A stretch of 64,000 nucleotides of DNA from Oceanobacillus kimchii X50 (GCF_000340475.1 NZ_CM001792.1:2794921-2858920); one strand, 5' to 3'; positions 8,344 through 16,493 are shown, counted from the stretch's first letter. Notes: a model not told the origin generated them from the letters alone. Made by a program: numbers and translations.

Positions 8344-8910
8344 TTGGCTCATATTGTGGATATTGTTCAGTCACAAGTTATTGCCTCTGTGAAAAAGGAA
8401 CAAGATATTCAATATGCGATTACTTCAAATGCGAATGTTATATTTTTATTGACAGGGAATCTTCTCTCTACAAAGCAATATATTGATAGATTAAAAGAAG
8501 CAAATAAATCGGCCTTTATTCATCTTGATTTTATTGATGGGTTAACCAATTCGAGAAATGCCATCCAATATATTGCTAGAGAATGGAAACCTCTTGGCAT
8601 AGTCACTACAAAAAGTAATCTAATTAAATATGCAAAAGAAGAAAATTTAGCGACCATACAACGCATTTTTGTAATTGATAAAAATGCTTTATTAAAGGGA
8701 GTCGAAATCGCAAATTCTGTTCGTCCAGATGCCATTGAAATACTCCCCGGATTAATGCCAAAAATTATCGATCAAATTACAAAACAAACCCACCTACCAG
8801 TAATCGCAGGTGGATTGATTAGTGAAAAACAAGAAATTATGAATGGACTTGAAGCCGGTGCACTTGCTATTTCTTCCGGAGATCCTTCCCTTTGGAATTT
8901 AGATTTGTAG
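8344..8910 (+). CDS. glpP: Glycerol-3-phosphate-responsive antiterminator GlpP
   Basis: GlpP binds glycerol-3-phosphate and then leader RNA of glp operons, preventing termination. The protein (188 residues) shows the family's TIM-barrel-like pattern: IASVK at the start, IFLLTGNL, FIHLDFIDGL, GIVTTK, RIFVID and the C-terminal PDAIEILPGLMPKII and PVIAGGLI blocks with ALAISSG. The start codon is TTG at 8344 behind GAAAGGACGGG. It is convergent with, and overlaps by 44 bases, the phosphatase gene of an ABC-transporter operon. No glpF, glpK or glpD gene is beside it, so its targets are either elsewhere or are this operon, whose leader contains a terminator. Confidence 0.88.
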   Translation: MAHIVDIVQSQVIASVKKEQDIQYAITSNANVIFLLTGNLLSTKQYIDRLKEANKSAFIHLDFIDGLTNSRNAIQYIAREWKPLGIVTTKSNLIKYAKEENLATIQRIFVIDKNALLKGVEIANSVRPDAIEILPGLMPKIIDQITKQTHLPVIAGGLISEKQEIMNGLEAGALAISSGDPSLWNLDL

Positions 8911-9685
8911 TTGCATCTATTAAATCTCGAATACTATCAACTATAAATTCAGGCTGGTATTGTGACTGGTTCACCATTTCTTTAGTTGTGATGCCCGTAA
9001 GTACTAATACCGTATGCATCCCACTTTCGATGCCCATCTTTATATCTGTTTCTATTCGGTCTCCTATCATAAAGCATTGCTCAGGTGGGAGACGCATCAA
9101 CTCTTGTGTAATAAATTTCGCCGCTTGAACAGAAGGTTTTCCTAATATCATCTCAACTTTTTCGCCTGTTGCTCCTTCTAAAGCTCCAATCATTGCTCCG
9201 CAATCTGGAATTTCACCACTTGCGACTGGACATGTTCGGTCAGGATTTGTCGCGATGATTGTTGCTCCTTTTTTCCAAGCTTGAAACGCAAGGTTGAGCT
9301 TTTCATATGTGAACTCTCGATCCCAACCAATAATAACATACGATGTTTCTACTGGATTCCACGTACATCCTATTCCTATTTTTTCTATTTCTTCAATCAA
9401 AGGATTTTCACCTATGACCATAACATTTGCTTGTTGTGCAATATTCTTCTCTAAATATCGAGCGACTAGGTAATTAGAGTTTACGATTTGATTATCTTGT
9501 ACTTCGATACCTAACGCCCTTAGTTTTTGTACATAAGTGGCAATACTTTCGATTGATTTGTTCGTAAAGTAAATAATCTTGTCGCCACGTTGAATGAGTT
9601 TTTGTACGGTATCCAAAGCCCCAGGAATTAATTGATTATCAATATAAATCGTACCATCTAAGTCAAATATGAATCCCCTTTGCAA
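8867..9685 (-). CDS. HAD-IIA (NagD/AraL-type) phosphatase
   Basis: A 272-residue haloacid-dehalogenase hydrolase with motif I FDLDGT (D8, D10), motif II FTNKS near 41-45, motif III Lys in ILGKPS and motif IV GDRIETD. The cap between motifs II and III has the NPDRTCP segment typical of NagD, AraL and p-nitrophenylphosphatases; several members hydrolyse glycerol phosphate or sugar phosphates. The start is TTG at 9685, behind GGGGAGG. It is the last gene of the operon that encodes the ABC importer, 27 bases after the permease, so it probably dephosphorylates the imported compound. Its 3-prime end overlaps convergent glpP. Confidence 0.83.
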   Translation of the reverse strand: MQRGFIFDLDGTIYIDNQLIPGALDTVQKLIQRGDKIIYFTNKSIESIATYVQKLRALGIEVQDNQIVNSNYLVARYLEKNIAQQANVMVIGENPLIEEIEKIGIGCTWNPVETSYVIIGWDREFTYEKLNLAFQAWKKGATIIATNPDRTCPVASGEIPDCGAMIGALEGATGEKVEMILGKPSVQAAKFITQELMRLPPEQCFMIGDRIETDIKMGIESGMHTVLVLTGITTKEMVNQSQYQPEFIVDSIRDLIDATTNLNSKGKDLRKK

Positions 9686-9712
9686 TAATATTCCTCCCCA
9701 TGATGAAATACA

Positions 9713-11410
9713 CTATTTACTTGAAGATGAAATTTTATTGGCAATCATTTGCAGTGTTACTACCATTAATACTAAAATAATCGACATTGCCGCGGCAGAA
9801 TAATACTCCGCGCGCAGTACATTTTGAAAAATAGCCAAACTCATCGGTGCCCACTCAGCAGGCGCCATTAATATCGATATACTTGTTTCTTTAATCACCG
9901 TTACAAACACTAAGATAGACCCAGCTGCAATTCCCGGTAACATTAACGGTCCAAGAATCGTTATGGCAGAAGTAAATGTAGAAGCACCTAAATTCACTGC
10001 AGCTTCTTCAATGTCTTTTTTTATTGATTTCATTGTTCCAACAGTTGATCGCACCATATATGGCAGCCTTCTTATCGCATAAGCTACAATCAGAATGAAT
10101 GCTGTTCCTGTTAATTGTAATGGTGCAACATTAAATGTTTGGATTAATGCCACCCCAAATGCAATCCCGGGAACAATAAGCGGAATCGTCGTCATAAAAT
10201 CCAATGAAGTAGACTTCTGCCTAACGACGAAATACGATACAAATACAGCAACTACCACACTAATGATTAAAGCGCCAAATGCTAAAATTAAACTGTTTTG
10301 TATATTCCCTAATGATGAGGAAAAAATTGTTTTGTAATGATCGAGTGTATACCCTGTTGGTAATGGGTCTTTCCCCCATGTTGTCGCAATTGACTGGAGA
10401 AATACCGTAAGCATTGCAAGCAAAGGAACAAATACAACAAATCCAGAAAAAATGGATAACGGAATCGTAACTTTTCTATTTTTGTTTAATTTAATTTGCT
10501 TTGGTTTTCCAGAAACCGTATCGTAATTTCTTCCTTTTAAAAAGAAATTTTGTAACCAGTATACAATGGCAGCAATTGCAATCATAATTACCGTTAAGAT
10601 AGCAGCTCCACCCCAATTAAAGAATCCAGCAATTTCTCGATATGCATCCACAACAATTAAATTTAAATCCGTTGGAGCTAAAATGATTGGTGTTCCAAAA
10701 TCGGAAAAACTGACCGCAAAAATAACCATTAACGTCGATAGCATTCCTGGAATCACTAAAGGAAATGTCACCGTCTGAAAAGTCAACCAGCCCTTTGCCC
10801 CCATATTCCTGGAAGCTTCTTCTAAGGAAGCATCACTAATTTTAAACGCGGCAACCATTGGCCACAGTGCATATGGAAAGAAGAAAAAGATCTGTACAAT
10901 AGCAATGCCTGTCATCGAATACGGATCAATAAATAATCCTTCACCGCCAAGTGCTTGATAAATATATGTGACCCACCCAGAACGTCCAAACATAATAATA
11001 AATGCATACGCCGAGATAAATGTTGGTACAACGAGTGGTATCGTACATAATGCACTTATCGTTTTCTTCCATGGCATATTTGTCCGTGCAATCCCATATG
11101 CGATTGGAACACAAAGTAAAATGACCGCAACCGAAACGATAAAAGACAAGAGAATGCTATTTTTCAGGCCAGAAAAATAATGCCCATTTGAAAAAATCGC
11201 CTTAAAGTTTTCCAACGTTCCGTTTTGAAATTGTTCCAACGTAGTGCGCAATGTTTCTGTATTTATAAACGAACCAAATAAGTTGATTGGGTCATTTGTA
11301 AAACTAACCAAAAATACTGCAAGTAATGGTAGTATTAAAAACAAAAGAAAAAATGCGTAGATGAACCATTTGATAGCTGTCATGCTTGAGAATTTCCGGA
11401 GTTTTTTCAT
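9713..11410 (-). CDS. ABC transporter permease, fused two-domain FbpB type
   Basis: A 565-residue inner-membrane permease with two homologous halves of about six membrane segments each, as in FbpB and the related AfuB and AEP/iron-type importers. Each half carries a binding-protein-dependent EAA loop: near residues 195-215 (EASRNMGAKGW...) and near 470-490 (EAAVNLGAS...). Its start overlaps the ATPase stop codon (ATGA), so translation is coupled. It works with the neighbouring ATPase and lipoprotein. Substrates of this subfamily include ferric iron, 2-aminoethylphosphonate, phosphoglycerate and hexose phosphates, so sequence alone does not fix the substrate. Confidence 0.85.
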   Translation of the reverse strand: MKKLRKFSSMTAIKWFIYAFFLLFLILPLLAVFLVSFTNDPINLFGSFINTETLRTTLEQFQNGTLENFKAIFSNGHYFSGLKNSILLSFIVSVAVILLCVPIAYGIARTNMPWKKTISALCTIPLVVPTFISAYAFIIMFGRSGWVTYIYQALGGEGLFIDPYSMTGIAIVQIFFFFPYALWPMVAAFKISDASLEEASRNMGAKGWLTFQTVTFPLVIPGMLSTLMVIFAVSFSDFGTPIILAPTDLNLIVVDAYREIAGFFNWGGAAILTVIMIAIAAIVYWLQNFFLKGRNYDTVSGKPKQIKLNKNRKVTIPLSIFSGFVVFVPLLAMLTVFLQSIATTWGKDPLPTGYTLDHYKTIFSSSLGNIQNSLILAFGALIISVVVAVFVSYFVVRQKSTSLDFMTTIPLIVPGIAFGVALIQTFNVAPLQLTGTAFILIVAYAIRRLPYMVRSTVGTMKSIKKDIEEAAVNLGASTFTSAITILGPLMLPGIAAGSILVFVTVIKETSISILMAPAEWAPMSLAIFQNVLRAEYYSAAAMSIILVLMVVTLQMIANKISSSSK

Positions 11411-12531
11411 ATTAATAACACCCTCTCAGGTAAAACTCCAAGTTGCACTGCTGTACCATTTTTCAAAATACTATCTCCAGATTCATATGTGGTATCAATA
11501 ATAAGTAACTGCCCTCCCACCTTGACCTCATAACGGACAACGGATCCTAAATAGGTCGCAATTTGGATGGTTCCTTCGAATTGATTATCATATACATGCT
11601 GATCATTATTTTTAATGATAATTATATTTTCTGGCCGAATAATCACTTGCACTTCCTTTTCGTCAGTCTCTTGAGCTGATTGAACTGTTTGGTCACCAAT
11701 TTGAATCGTTGTCCTACCAGATTCTGAAGAGATAACTTGACCAATAATAATATTTGAAGTACCTACAAAGTCAGCGATAAACGATGTTTTCGGATGACTA
11801 TATAAATCCGTTGGTGTTCCAACTTGTAAAATTTCTCCATCTTTCATCACCGCTATACGATCAGCCATGCTCATTGCTTCCTCTTGATCGTGGGTTACAA
11901 AGATAGTCGTAATTTTTAAATCTTGTTGGATCCGTCGAATCGTATTCCGCATTGTATGCCGAAGTTTTAAATCTAGATTTGATAATGGTTCATCCATTAA
12001 CAACACTTCTGGTTCCATGATTAATGCTCTTGCCAGGGCTACCCGTTGTTGCTGTCCACCAGATAGTTCCCCAGTTAATTTATGGGCGTGATCTTGCAAC
12101 TCCACATATTCTAAAATTCCCATCACTTTTTCTTCAATTGGTTTTGAATACTTCACAATCCTACTATTAAGCATTCGCGTATAAACCGCTATTTTTTTAA
12201 ATGGATTACCTTTCCGTAACTCTTTAATATTTAAACTATAGGCAACATTATCGAATACATTCATATGTGGAAATAATGCATAACTCTGGAATACCATGCC
12301 GCAATTTCGTTGATTTGGAGCAAAGCGATTTACTTCTTGATTGCCAATTTTAATTGATCCGCTTGTTGGATTTTCAAAACCAGCAATACAGCGCATTGTC
12401 GTCGTTTTTCCACAACCGGATGGACCTAAGAGAGCGAAAAACTCACCCTCTTTAATATCCAAATTTATATTTTTAAGTACCGTTACTTTACCAAAATCCT
12501 TTCGCACATTCTCTAGAAAAACTGCCCCCAT
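11407..12531 (-). CDS. ABC transporter ATP-binding protein, PotA/FbpC type
   Basis: A 374-residue import ATPase with Walker A GPSGCGKT (36-43), Q-loop Q82, signature LSGGQ (156-160), Walker B VLLMDE (176-181) and switch His214 (THDQEEA). A TOBE-type regulatory domain follows from about 240. Between the Q-loop and the signature there is an unusual extra segment of about 25 residues (about 106-132, basic and hydrophobic) in the helical subdomain that contacts the permease. The gene lies 13 bases after the binding-protein gene and overlaps the permease gene by four bases. Confidence 0.87.
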   Translation of the reverse strand: MGAVFLENVRKDFGKVTVLKNINLDIKEGEFFALLGPSGCGKTTTMRCIAGFENPTSGSIKIGNQEVNRFAPNQRNCGMVFQSYALFPHMNVFDNVAYSLNIKELRKGNPFKKIAVYTRMLNSRIVKYSKPIEEKVMGILEYVELQDHAHKLTGELSGGQQQRVALARALIMEPEVLLMDEPLSNLDLKLRHTMRNTIRRIQQDLKITTIFVTHDQEEAMSMADRIAVMKDGEILQVGTPTDLYSHPKTSFIADFVGTSNIIIGQVISSESGRTTIQIGDQTVQSAQETDEKEVQVIIRPENIIIIKNNDQHVYDNQFEGTIQIATYLGSVVRYEVKVGGQLLIIDTTYESGDSILKNGTAVQLGVLPERVLLI

Positions 12532-12544
12532 GATTGATCATCCT

Positions 12545-13579
12545 TTACTTAATTTTGCTATTCCATTCATTTCGTATTCGATCATAATTTTCATTCACCC
12601 AGTCGATATCAAGCTCTACCGCATGATTACTAATATTATCAACGGACAAAGGTGTCTTCGATTCTATGTCTGGATTAATCGGAATATGATACCAGTCCGC
12701 AAGAATTTGCTGTGCATCCTCACTCAGCATAAACTCCATAAATTTCTGCCCGCCTTCAGGATTTGGTCCATCTTTTACTAGTGTCATTGGATTAGACAAT
12801 ATTGGCGTTTTATCTGGAACAACAAAGTCAACAGTCTCTCCATTCGCTTGGTGTTCATATGCCATAAAATCAAACCCAACCGCAACATGCGCTTCTCCCA
12901 TCGCTACAGCTTTTGTAGGCGCAGAACCAGAATCCGGAATTGAATTTGCTTGATCCTTTAGTTTTTGAAAATATTCCCATCCCTCTTCTTCACCGTATTG
13001 CATCATATAACTAAGTACCATAAGAGTTGATGTACCAGATGCTGCTGGATTCGGAAATTGAATCTTTCCTTCCCACTTCGGATCCAACAAATCTTCCCAA
13101 GTCTTTGGTGCTTCTTCTTCAGAAACCAGATCTGTATTATAAGAGAATCCAAGTACGAATAACTCTACCCCAGTATAATACCCATCCTGATGTTTCATTT
13201 TGATACCGTTTTCAATTACTTCCCAGTCTTCAGCACTTTCTGGAATATAGGAAGTAATAATTTCCTTATCAACTGCGGATTCAAACGGAAGAATCCCTCC
13301 TCCGCCATACCAGACGTCTGCTTGCGGATTACCTTTTTCAGCCATCATTTGATTAACCAATACATTGGTCCCTGCATAATGAACATTCACCTTATCACCG
13401 TGAACTTCTTCATATTTCTGTGCAAGCTGCTTCGTCAAATCAGGTGTCTCCGGTGAATACAACGTGATACTATCGCCTCCATCATTATCACCATCGCCAC
13501 TATCTCCCCCATCTGCACAAGCTGTAAGCAGAAACAATGGTAACCCTAACACCAAACAAACAACTAAAATCTTTTTCAT
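12545..13579 (-). CDS. ABC transporter substrate-binding lipoprotein, FbpA/AfuA type
   Basis: First gene of the transporter operon: a 344-residue extracellular binding protein. Its signal peptide ends in the lipobox LTAC (lipid-anchored C21), followed by a Gly/Asp/Ser linker. The mature part begins ITLYSPETPDLT and has the family segments ADVWYGGGG and FPNPAASGTS. These resemble the FbpA, 2-aminoethylphosphonate and AfuA (hexose-phosphate) binding proteins. Tyrosine ligands typical of true iron FbpA (a C-terminal YY pair) are not evident, which argues against iron. I start at the ATG at 13579, nine bases after GAGGGGG; an upstream ATG lacks a ribosome site. Confidence 0.82.
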   Translation of the reverse strand: MKKILVVCLVLGLPLFLLTACADGGDSGDGDNDGGDSITLYSPETPDLTKQLAQKYEEVHGDKVNVHYAGTNVLVNQMMAEKGNPQADVWYGGGGILPFESAVDKEIITSYIPESAEDWEVIENGIKMKHQDGYYTGVELFVLGFSYNTDLVSEEEAPKTWEDLLDPKWEGKIQFPNPAASGTSTLMVLSYMMQYGEEEGWEYFQKLKDQANSIPDSGSAPTKAVAMGEAHVAVGFDFMAYEHQANGETVDFVVPDKTPILSNPMTLVKDGPNPEGGQKFMEFMLSEDAQQILADWYHIPINPDIESKTPLSVDNISNHAVELDIDWVNENYDRIRNEWNSKIK

Positions 13580-13615
13580 ATAAGACAACCCCCTCTTGCT
13601 ATATTTATATCTCAT

Positions 13616-13674
13616 AAAAAAAGAGAAAAGACCAAATAATCCCTAAAACATAGGGGAAAATTTAATCTTCTCTC
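13616..13674 (-). terminator. Leader terminator/attenuator of the ABC-HAD operon
   Basis: In the minus-strand RNA, GAGAGAAGA (13674-13666) pairs with TCTTTTCTC (13631-13623), giving nine pairs with one G-U, followed at once by seven U (13622-13616). A smaller CCCTA/TAGGG hairpin sits in the loop. It lies 37 bases before the start codon of the binding-protein gene, so transcription must pass it to express the operon. This is the arrangement expected of a GlpP-type antitermination target, but binding is an inference. Confidence 0.6.
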
Positions 13675-13828
13675 GTCATCTCTTGAGATATATGAAGTTA
13701 TACACATCATAGCAAGCGTCTAGGCATTTGTGAATAGCGAAAGATAGGAAGTTTTGCAGAAAATTGAAGTGTTAATTTACTTTTTCAAGAAAACAATACC
13801 CATATATCAAACATAGATCGTACTATTT

Positions 13829-13968
13829 GATTTCCATTGCAGAGGGACACTTTCCACGGGCCCAGCATCAGCTAACTTAGAAAAATAAGTACACTTTTCC
13901 AAGTGGATCTTCTGCTCGTGCTTTCCCGTTGGATTCGCCGTCTTTCTCACTCAAAGCCTTGTTATGCT
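13829..13968. repeat. Dispersed intergenic repeat family 1, copy A
   Basis: About 140 bases, similar to 16181-16314 and to the reverse complement of 49015-49105. Shared blocks include TTTCCA(C)GGGC/AGGC, CAGCTAACTT, ACACTTTTC, GTGGATCTTC and TCGCCGTCTTTC, ending in CAAAGCC. It is non-coding. Confidence 0.65.
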
Positions 13969-13992
13969 TCTCAAACAATATAATATTAACTC

Positions 13993-14032
13993 AAAGCGTC
14001 TACGATATTGAATAAATTCGTAGACGCTTTTT
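13993..14032. terminator. Terminator hairpin downstream of the YjfB gene
   Basis: AAAGCGTCTACG and CGTAGACGCTTT form a strong 12-pair stem. The run of six T lies on the plus-strand side, so it best terminates rightward transcripts, but it is also the only hairpin after the minus-strand YjfB gene. Confidence 0.65.
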
Positions 14033-14058
14033 TATGTTTTTCTGTATACAATAATTTT

Positions 14059-14235
14059 TCATCCTTTTAAGTCGATGGATTGACCTAAATGAGGATGCAT
14101 TGGTTGATCAAGCATTTTTAATAGATTGGAACCTTGGCGTTCCGATTGGTCCATTACCTTATTCATCAGTCCAAAAGATACTTGCTGTTGTACATTCGCT
14201 TGACTCATTGCGATAGATAGCCCTGCTATATCCAT
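14059..14235 (-). CDS. YjfB-family putative motility protein
   Basis: A 58-residue protein (MDIAGLSIAMSQANVQQQVS... to the C-terminal IDLKG). The pattern of an N-terminal MDI-xx-LS, an AxxQ-rich amphipathic helix and a short polar tail matches the YjfB motility family, whose members commonly accompany flagellar genes in Bacillaceae. Its exact function is unknown. GAGGTGA lies seven bases before the ATG. It directly follows the flagellin gene and its terminator on the same strand, supporting a motility link. Confidence 0.7.
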   Translation of the reverse strand: MDIAGLSIAMSQANVQQQVSFGLMNKVMDQSERQGSNLLKMLDQPMHPHLGQSIDLKG

Positions 14236-14269
14236 CAATTGTCACCTCGTCTGTTCAATATTTCTACTT

Positions 14270-14306
14270 AAAAGAAAAGACCCTACTAGAAAAGTAGAGT
14301 CTTTAT
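14270..14306 (-). terminator. Terminator of the flagellin gene
   Basis: In the minus-strand RNA, AAAGACTCTAC pairs with GTAGGGTCTTT with one mismatch, followed by TTCTTTT. It is placed 13 bases after the hag stop codon. Confidence 0.7.
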
Positions 14307-14318
14307 AACAAGATTATA

Positions 14319-15215
14319 TTATTGAAGTAATTGTAATACACCTTGTGGTTGTTGGTTAGCTTGAGCAAGCATTGATTGAGCAGCTTGAGAAAGAATGTTA
14401 CCTTTCGTGAACTCCATCATTTCTTTTGCCATATCAACGTCACGGATACGAGATTCTGCAGCAGTTAAGTTCTCTGAAGAAGCTCCTAGGTTGTTGATAG
14501 TGTGCTCTAAACGATTTTGTACTGCACCTAAGCTACTACGTTGAGTTGACACCTGTGTAATTGCAGCATCAATAGCGTTTAACTGTGTTTCGAAATCATT
14601 AGTTTCAAAATCTGTTATATCAATTTCGCTTATTTTTAAACCTGTTACTGCATTTCCATCACCATCTGTTCCATCTTCAGATCCTAAAGCAGTTGCTCTC
14701 ATATCTGCAATGTTAACTGTAAGTTGTTGTCCACCATTAGCTCCGATTTGAAATACTAAATCAGTATCTGCAAAGCTACCATCTAATAAATCTTTACCAT
14801 TAAATTGCGTTCTATCAGCAATACCTTTACTTCCGTCTTCAATTCCACCAATTTCTTCTTTTAAGGCAGTGATCTCATCTTGAATAGCTTGTAAATCTTC
14901 TGGTTCTTGAGTTCCAGTGTTTCCAGCTTGAACTGTTAGTTCACGCATACGTTGAAGGATAGAATGAGTTTCATTCAATGCACCTTCAGCAGTTTGAATT
15001 AAAGAAATACCATCTTGTGCGTTTTTAGTAGCCATTTCTAGACCACGAATTTGTCCACGCATTTTTTCAGAGATTGCTAGACCTGCAGCGTCATCTCCAG
15101 CTTTGTTGATTTGAAGACCTGAAGAAAGTTTTTCTAAAGATCCTTGAACTCCGTTTTGATTTGCTCCTAATTGGCGATGCGCATTAAGAGCAGAAATGTT
15201 GTGATTGATAATCAT
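14319..15215 (-). CDS. hag: Flagellin
   Basis: A 298-residue flagellin. The conserved N-terminal D0/D1 helices begin MIINHNISALNAHRQL and include ELTVQAGNTGT; the C-terminal D1/D0 helices include SSLGAVQNRLEHTI and end in MLAQANQQPQGVLQLLQ. The short variable middle (about residues 150-205, acidic, Gly/Asp-rich) is the surface-exposed part. Flagellin lacks a signal peptide and is exported by the flagellar type III apparatus. Expression is set by a sigma-D promoter 190 bases upstream, and the leader has two hairpins with GGA loops that match the CsrA sites of the B. subtilis hag leader. Only one flagellin gene is present in the window. Confidence 0.95.
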   Translation of the reverse strand: MIINHNISALNAHRQLGANQNGVQGSLEKLSSGLQINKAGDDAAGLAISEKMRGQIRGLEMATKNAQDGISLIQTAEGALNETHSILQRMRELTVQAGNTGTQEPEDLQAIQDEITALKEEIGGIEDGSKGIADRTQFNGKDLLDGSFADTDLVFQIGANGGQQLTVNIADMRATALGSEDGTDGDGNAVTGLKISEIDITDFETNDFETQLNAIDAAITQVSTQRSSLGAVQNRLEHTINNLGASSENLTAAESRIRDVDMAKEMMEFTKGNILSQAAQSMLAQANQQPQGVLQLLQ

Positions 15216-15221
15216 AATTTT

Positions 15222-15268
15222 CTACCTCCATGTAGTTGTTTTTTTCAGGTCACATCCTTGTGTCCTGA
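15222..15268 (-). promoter_or_regulatory. Two CsrA-binding hairpins in the flagellin leader
   Basis: In the hag leader RNA, the distal site (15268-15245) reads TCAGGACACAAGGATGTG with pairing arms TCAGG/CCTGA and CACA/TGTG around an AGGA loop; it contains ACAAGGATGT, the CsrA consensus. The proximal site (15235-15222) is CTACATGGAGGTAG, a CTAC/GTAG stem whose loop GGA is the Shine-Dalgarno itself. Binding of both would block ribosomes, as shown for B. subtilis hag. Confidence 0.75.
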
Positions 15269-15405
15269 TAATCTATATTAACCATTTAGGTCAATATCAA
15301 AGTAAACCGAAACTAATTGCGACTTGCTTGAGCTTCCCCCTCAAACACATGTCTTTCTTTAACGTTAAGGCCCTAACCAATCATCTCTTTGATGATCTAT
15401 TTACT

Positions 15406-15432
15406 ATATCGGATAAACTGATAAAAGGTTTA
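15406..15432 (-). promoter_or_regulatory. Sigma-D promoter of the flagellin gene
   Basis: Reading the minus strand: TAAA (15432-15429), 15 bases, then TCCGATAT (15413-15406). The consensus is TAAA-N15-GCCGATAT. It implies a leader of about 180 bases. Confidence 0.8.
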
Positions 15433-15765
15433 ATAGTTTTTATAAAAAATTTTTTTCTTATGTGTTTGAATTCTTTAACTAACATGTTGCCATTAAATAG
15501 TAAAACGATTTAGTACTTCGTTCCCTTCACAACTGAATCACTATTCATGTATAATGATTTAAATTCAAGATTCCTTAATTCCTTTTTTCATTTAAAACCA
15601 AATATATAATTACATATCTATTTGTAATGAAAAATGGTGACTTCTTCAGTTGTAGCATAAGCAATCACTTGAAGAAGTGTTTTCCGAGTTAGTTGACCCA
15701 TAATTGCAGATAACGGTTACCTACAATCAAAATAAAACCGTATATTCTTTCATTTTTTACTTATA

Positions 15766-15794
15766 TTGACAAAATATTTAAACAATATTACAAT
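15766..15794 (+). promoter_or_regulatory. Sigma-A promoter of the Spo0E-like gene
   Basis: Perfect TTGACA at 15766-15771 and TACAAT at 15789-15794 with a 17-base spacer. Confidence 0.7.
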
Positions 15795-15903
15795 AGGTAA
15801 TAAGAACTATTGATTGTAAATTGTTTTGTCTATGGTGTATTTGACATTCTTTAGTTCTTGCCGTATCCAGCAGCAAGAAGTTGATAATTGGAGAGGGCGT
15901 GCA

Positions 15904-16092
15904 ATGATGACCAAAGTAGACAAGTTAAATCAGCAAGTAGAAGCTACACGAAGAGAAATGTATGCAGCATATGAACGTAATCCCAAAGATCCTTATGTAC
16001 TTCATCTATCACAAACGCTAGACAGTCTATTAAATGAACTCACGCACGCTTTGCAAGAACATACCCAAAGAGATGTTAGTCGAAATTTGTAA
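15904..16092 (+). CDS. Spo0E-like aspartyl-phosphate phosphatase
   Basis: A 62-residue two-helix protein. The second helix has the Spo0E family signature SQxLDxLL (SQTLDSLLNEL, about residues 38-48), and the first helix ends in REMYAAYERNP, as in YnzD/YisI-type proteins. Family members dephosphorylate Spo0A-P and so delay sporulation. I start at the ATG at 15904 (another follows at 15907) behind GGAGAGG with a seven-base spacer; a longer frame from 15826 would have an implausible Cys-rich N-terminus and no ribosome site. It is monocistronic, with a near-consensus promoter at 15766-15794. Confidence 0.82.
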   Translation: MMTKVDKLNQQVEATRREMYAAYERNPKDPYVLHLSQTLDSLLNELTHALQEHTQRDVSRNL

Positions 16093-16180
16093 AAATTATA
16101 ATGCAATCATCTTTCCTGATTAAAATACATTAATCAATTTCATAATAAGATATTTTATGTGAAATCCCAATGTTCACTGT

Positions 16181-16314
16181 TTTGATATTCTTTGCAGACG
16201 GACGCTTTCCACAGGCACGGCTTCAGCTAACTTGAAAAGAAGAACACTTTTCAAATGGATCTTCAGATCGTTATTCTGAGCAGGAGTCGCCGTCTTCCAT
16301 TACAATCAAAGCCA
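16181..16314. repeat. Dispersed intergenic repeat family 1, copy B
   Basis: The most complete copy of the family. It shares CAGCTAACTT, AAGAAGAACACTTTTCAAAT, GGATCTTC, CAGGAGTCGCCGTCTTCCAT and CAATCAAAGCC with copies A (13829-13968) and C (49015-49105, opposite orientation). Confidence 0.7.
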
Positions 16315-16405
16315 AATTATTGCTATAATCCGAACATTAAATATAATCACACTAAAAAATATTTCAGATTCAACTTAGCAATTATGAAATTGACTCACTT
16401 ATTAC

Positions 16406-16483
16406 AAAAAGACAGGAGCTTAACATGGTAATACGGATAGTCTTTCATCGTCCGTGTTTCCATCATAATCTCCTGTCTTTTTT
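16406..16483. terminator. Long bidirectional terminator hairpin
   Basis: AAAAAGACAGGAG pairs with CTCCTGTCTTTTT; inside it ATGG/CCAT and ACGGA/TCCGT extend the stem, so nearly 70 bases fold up. It ends the chemoreceptor gene on the minus strand. Confidence 0.75.
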
Positions 16484-16493
16484 GTGCTATACG

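Noticed and set aside
12341..12781. A 146-codon plus-strand frame over the ABC ATPase and binding-protein genes
   Set aside because: It runs antisense to two well-supported genes and has no ribosome site.
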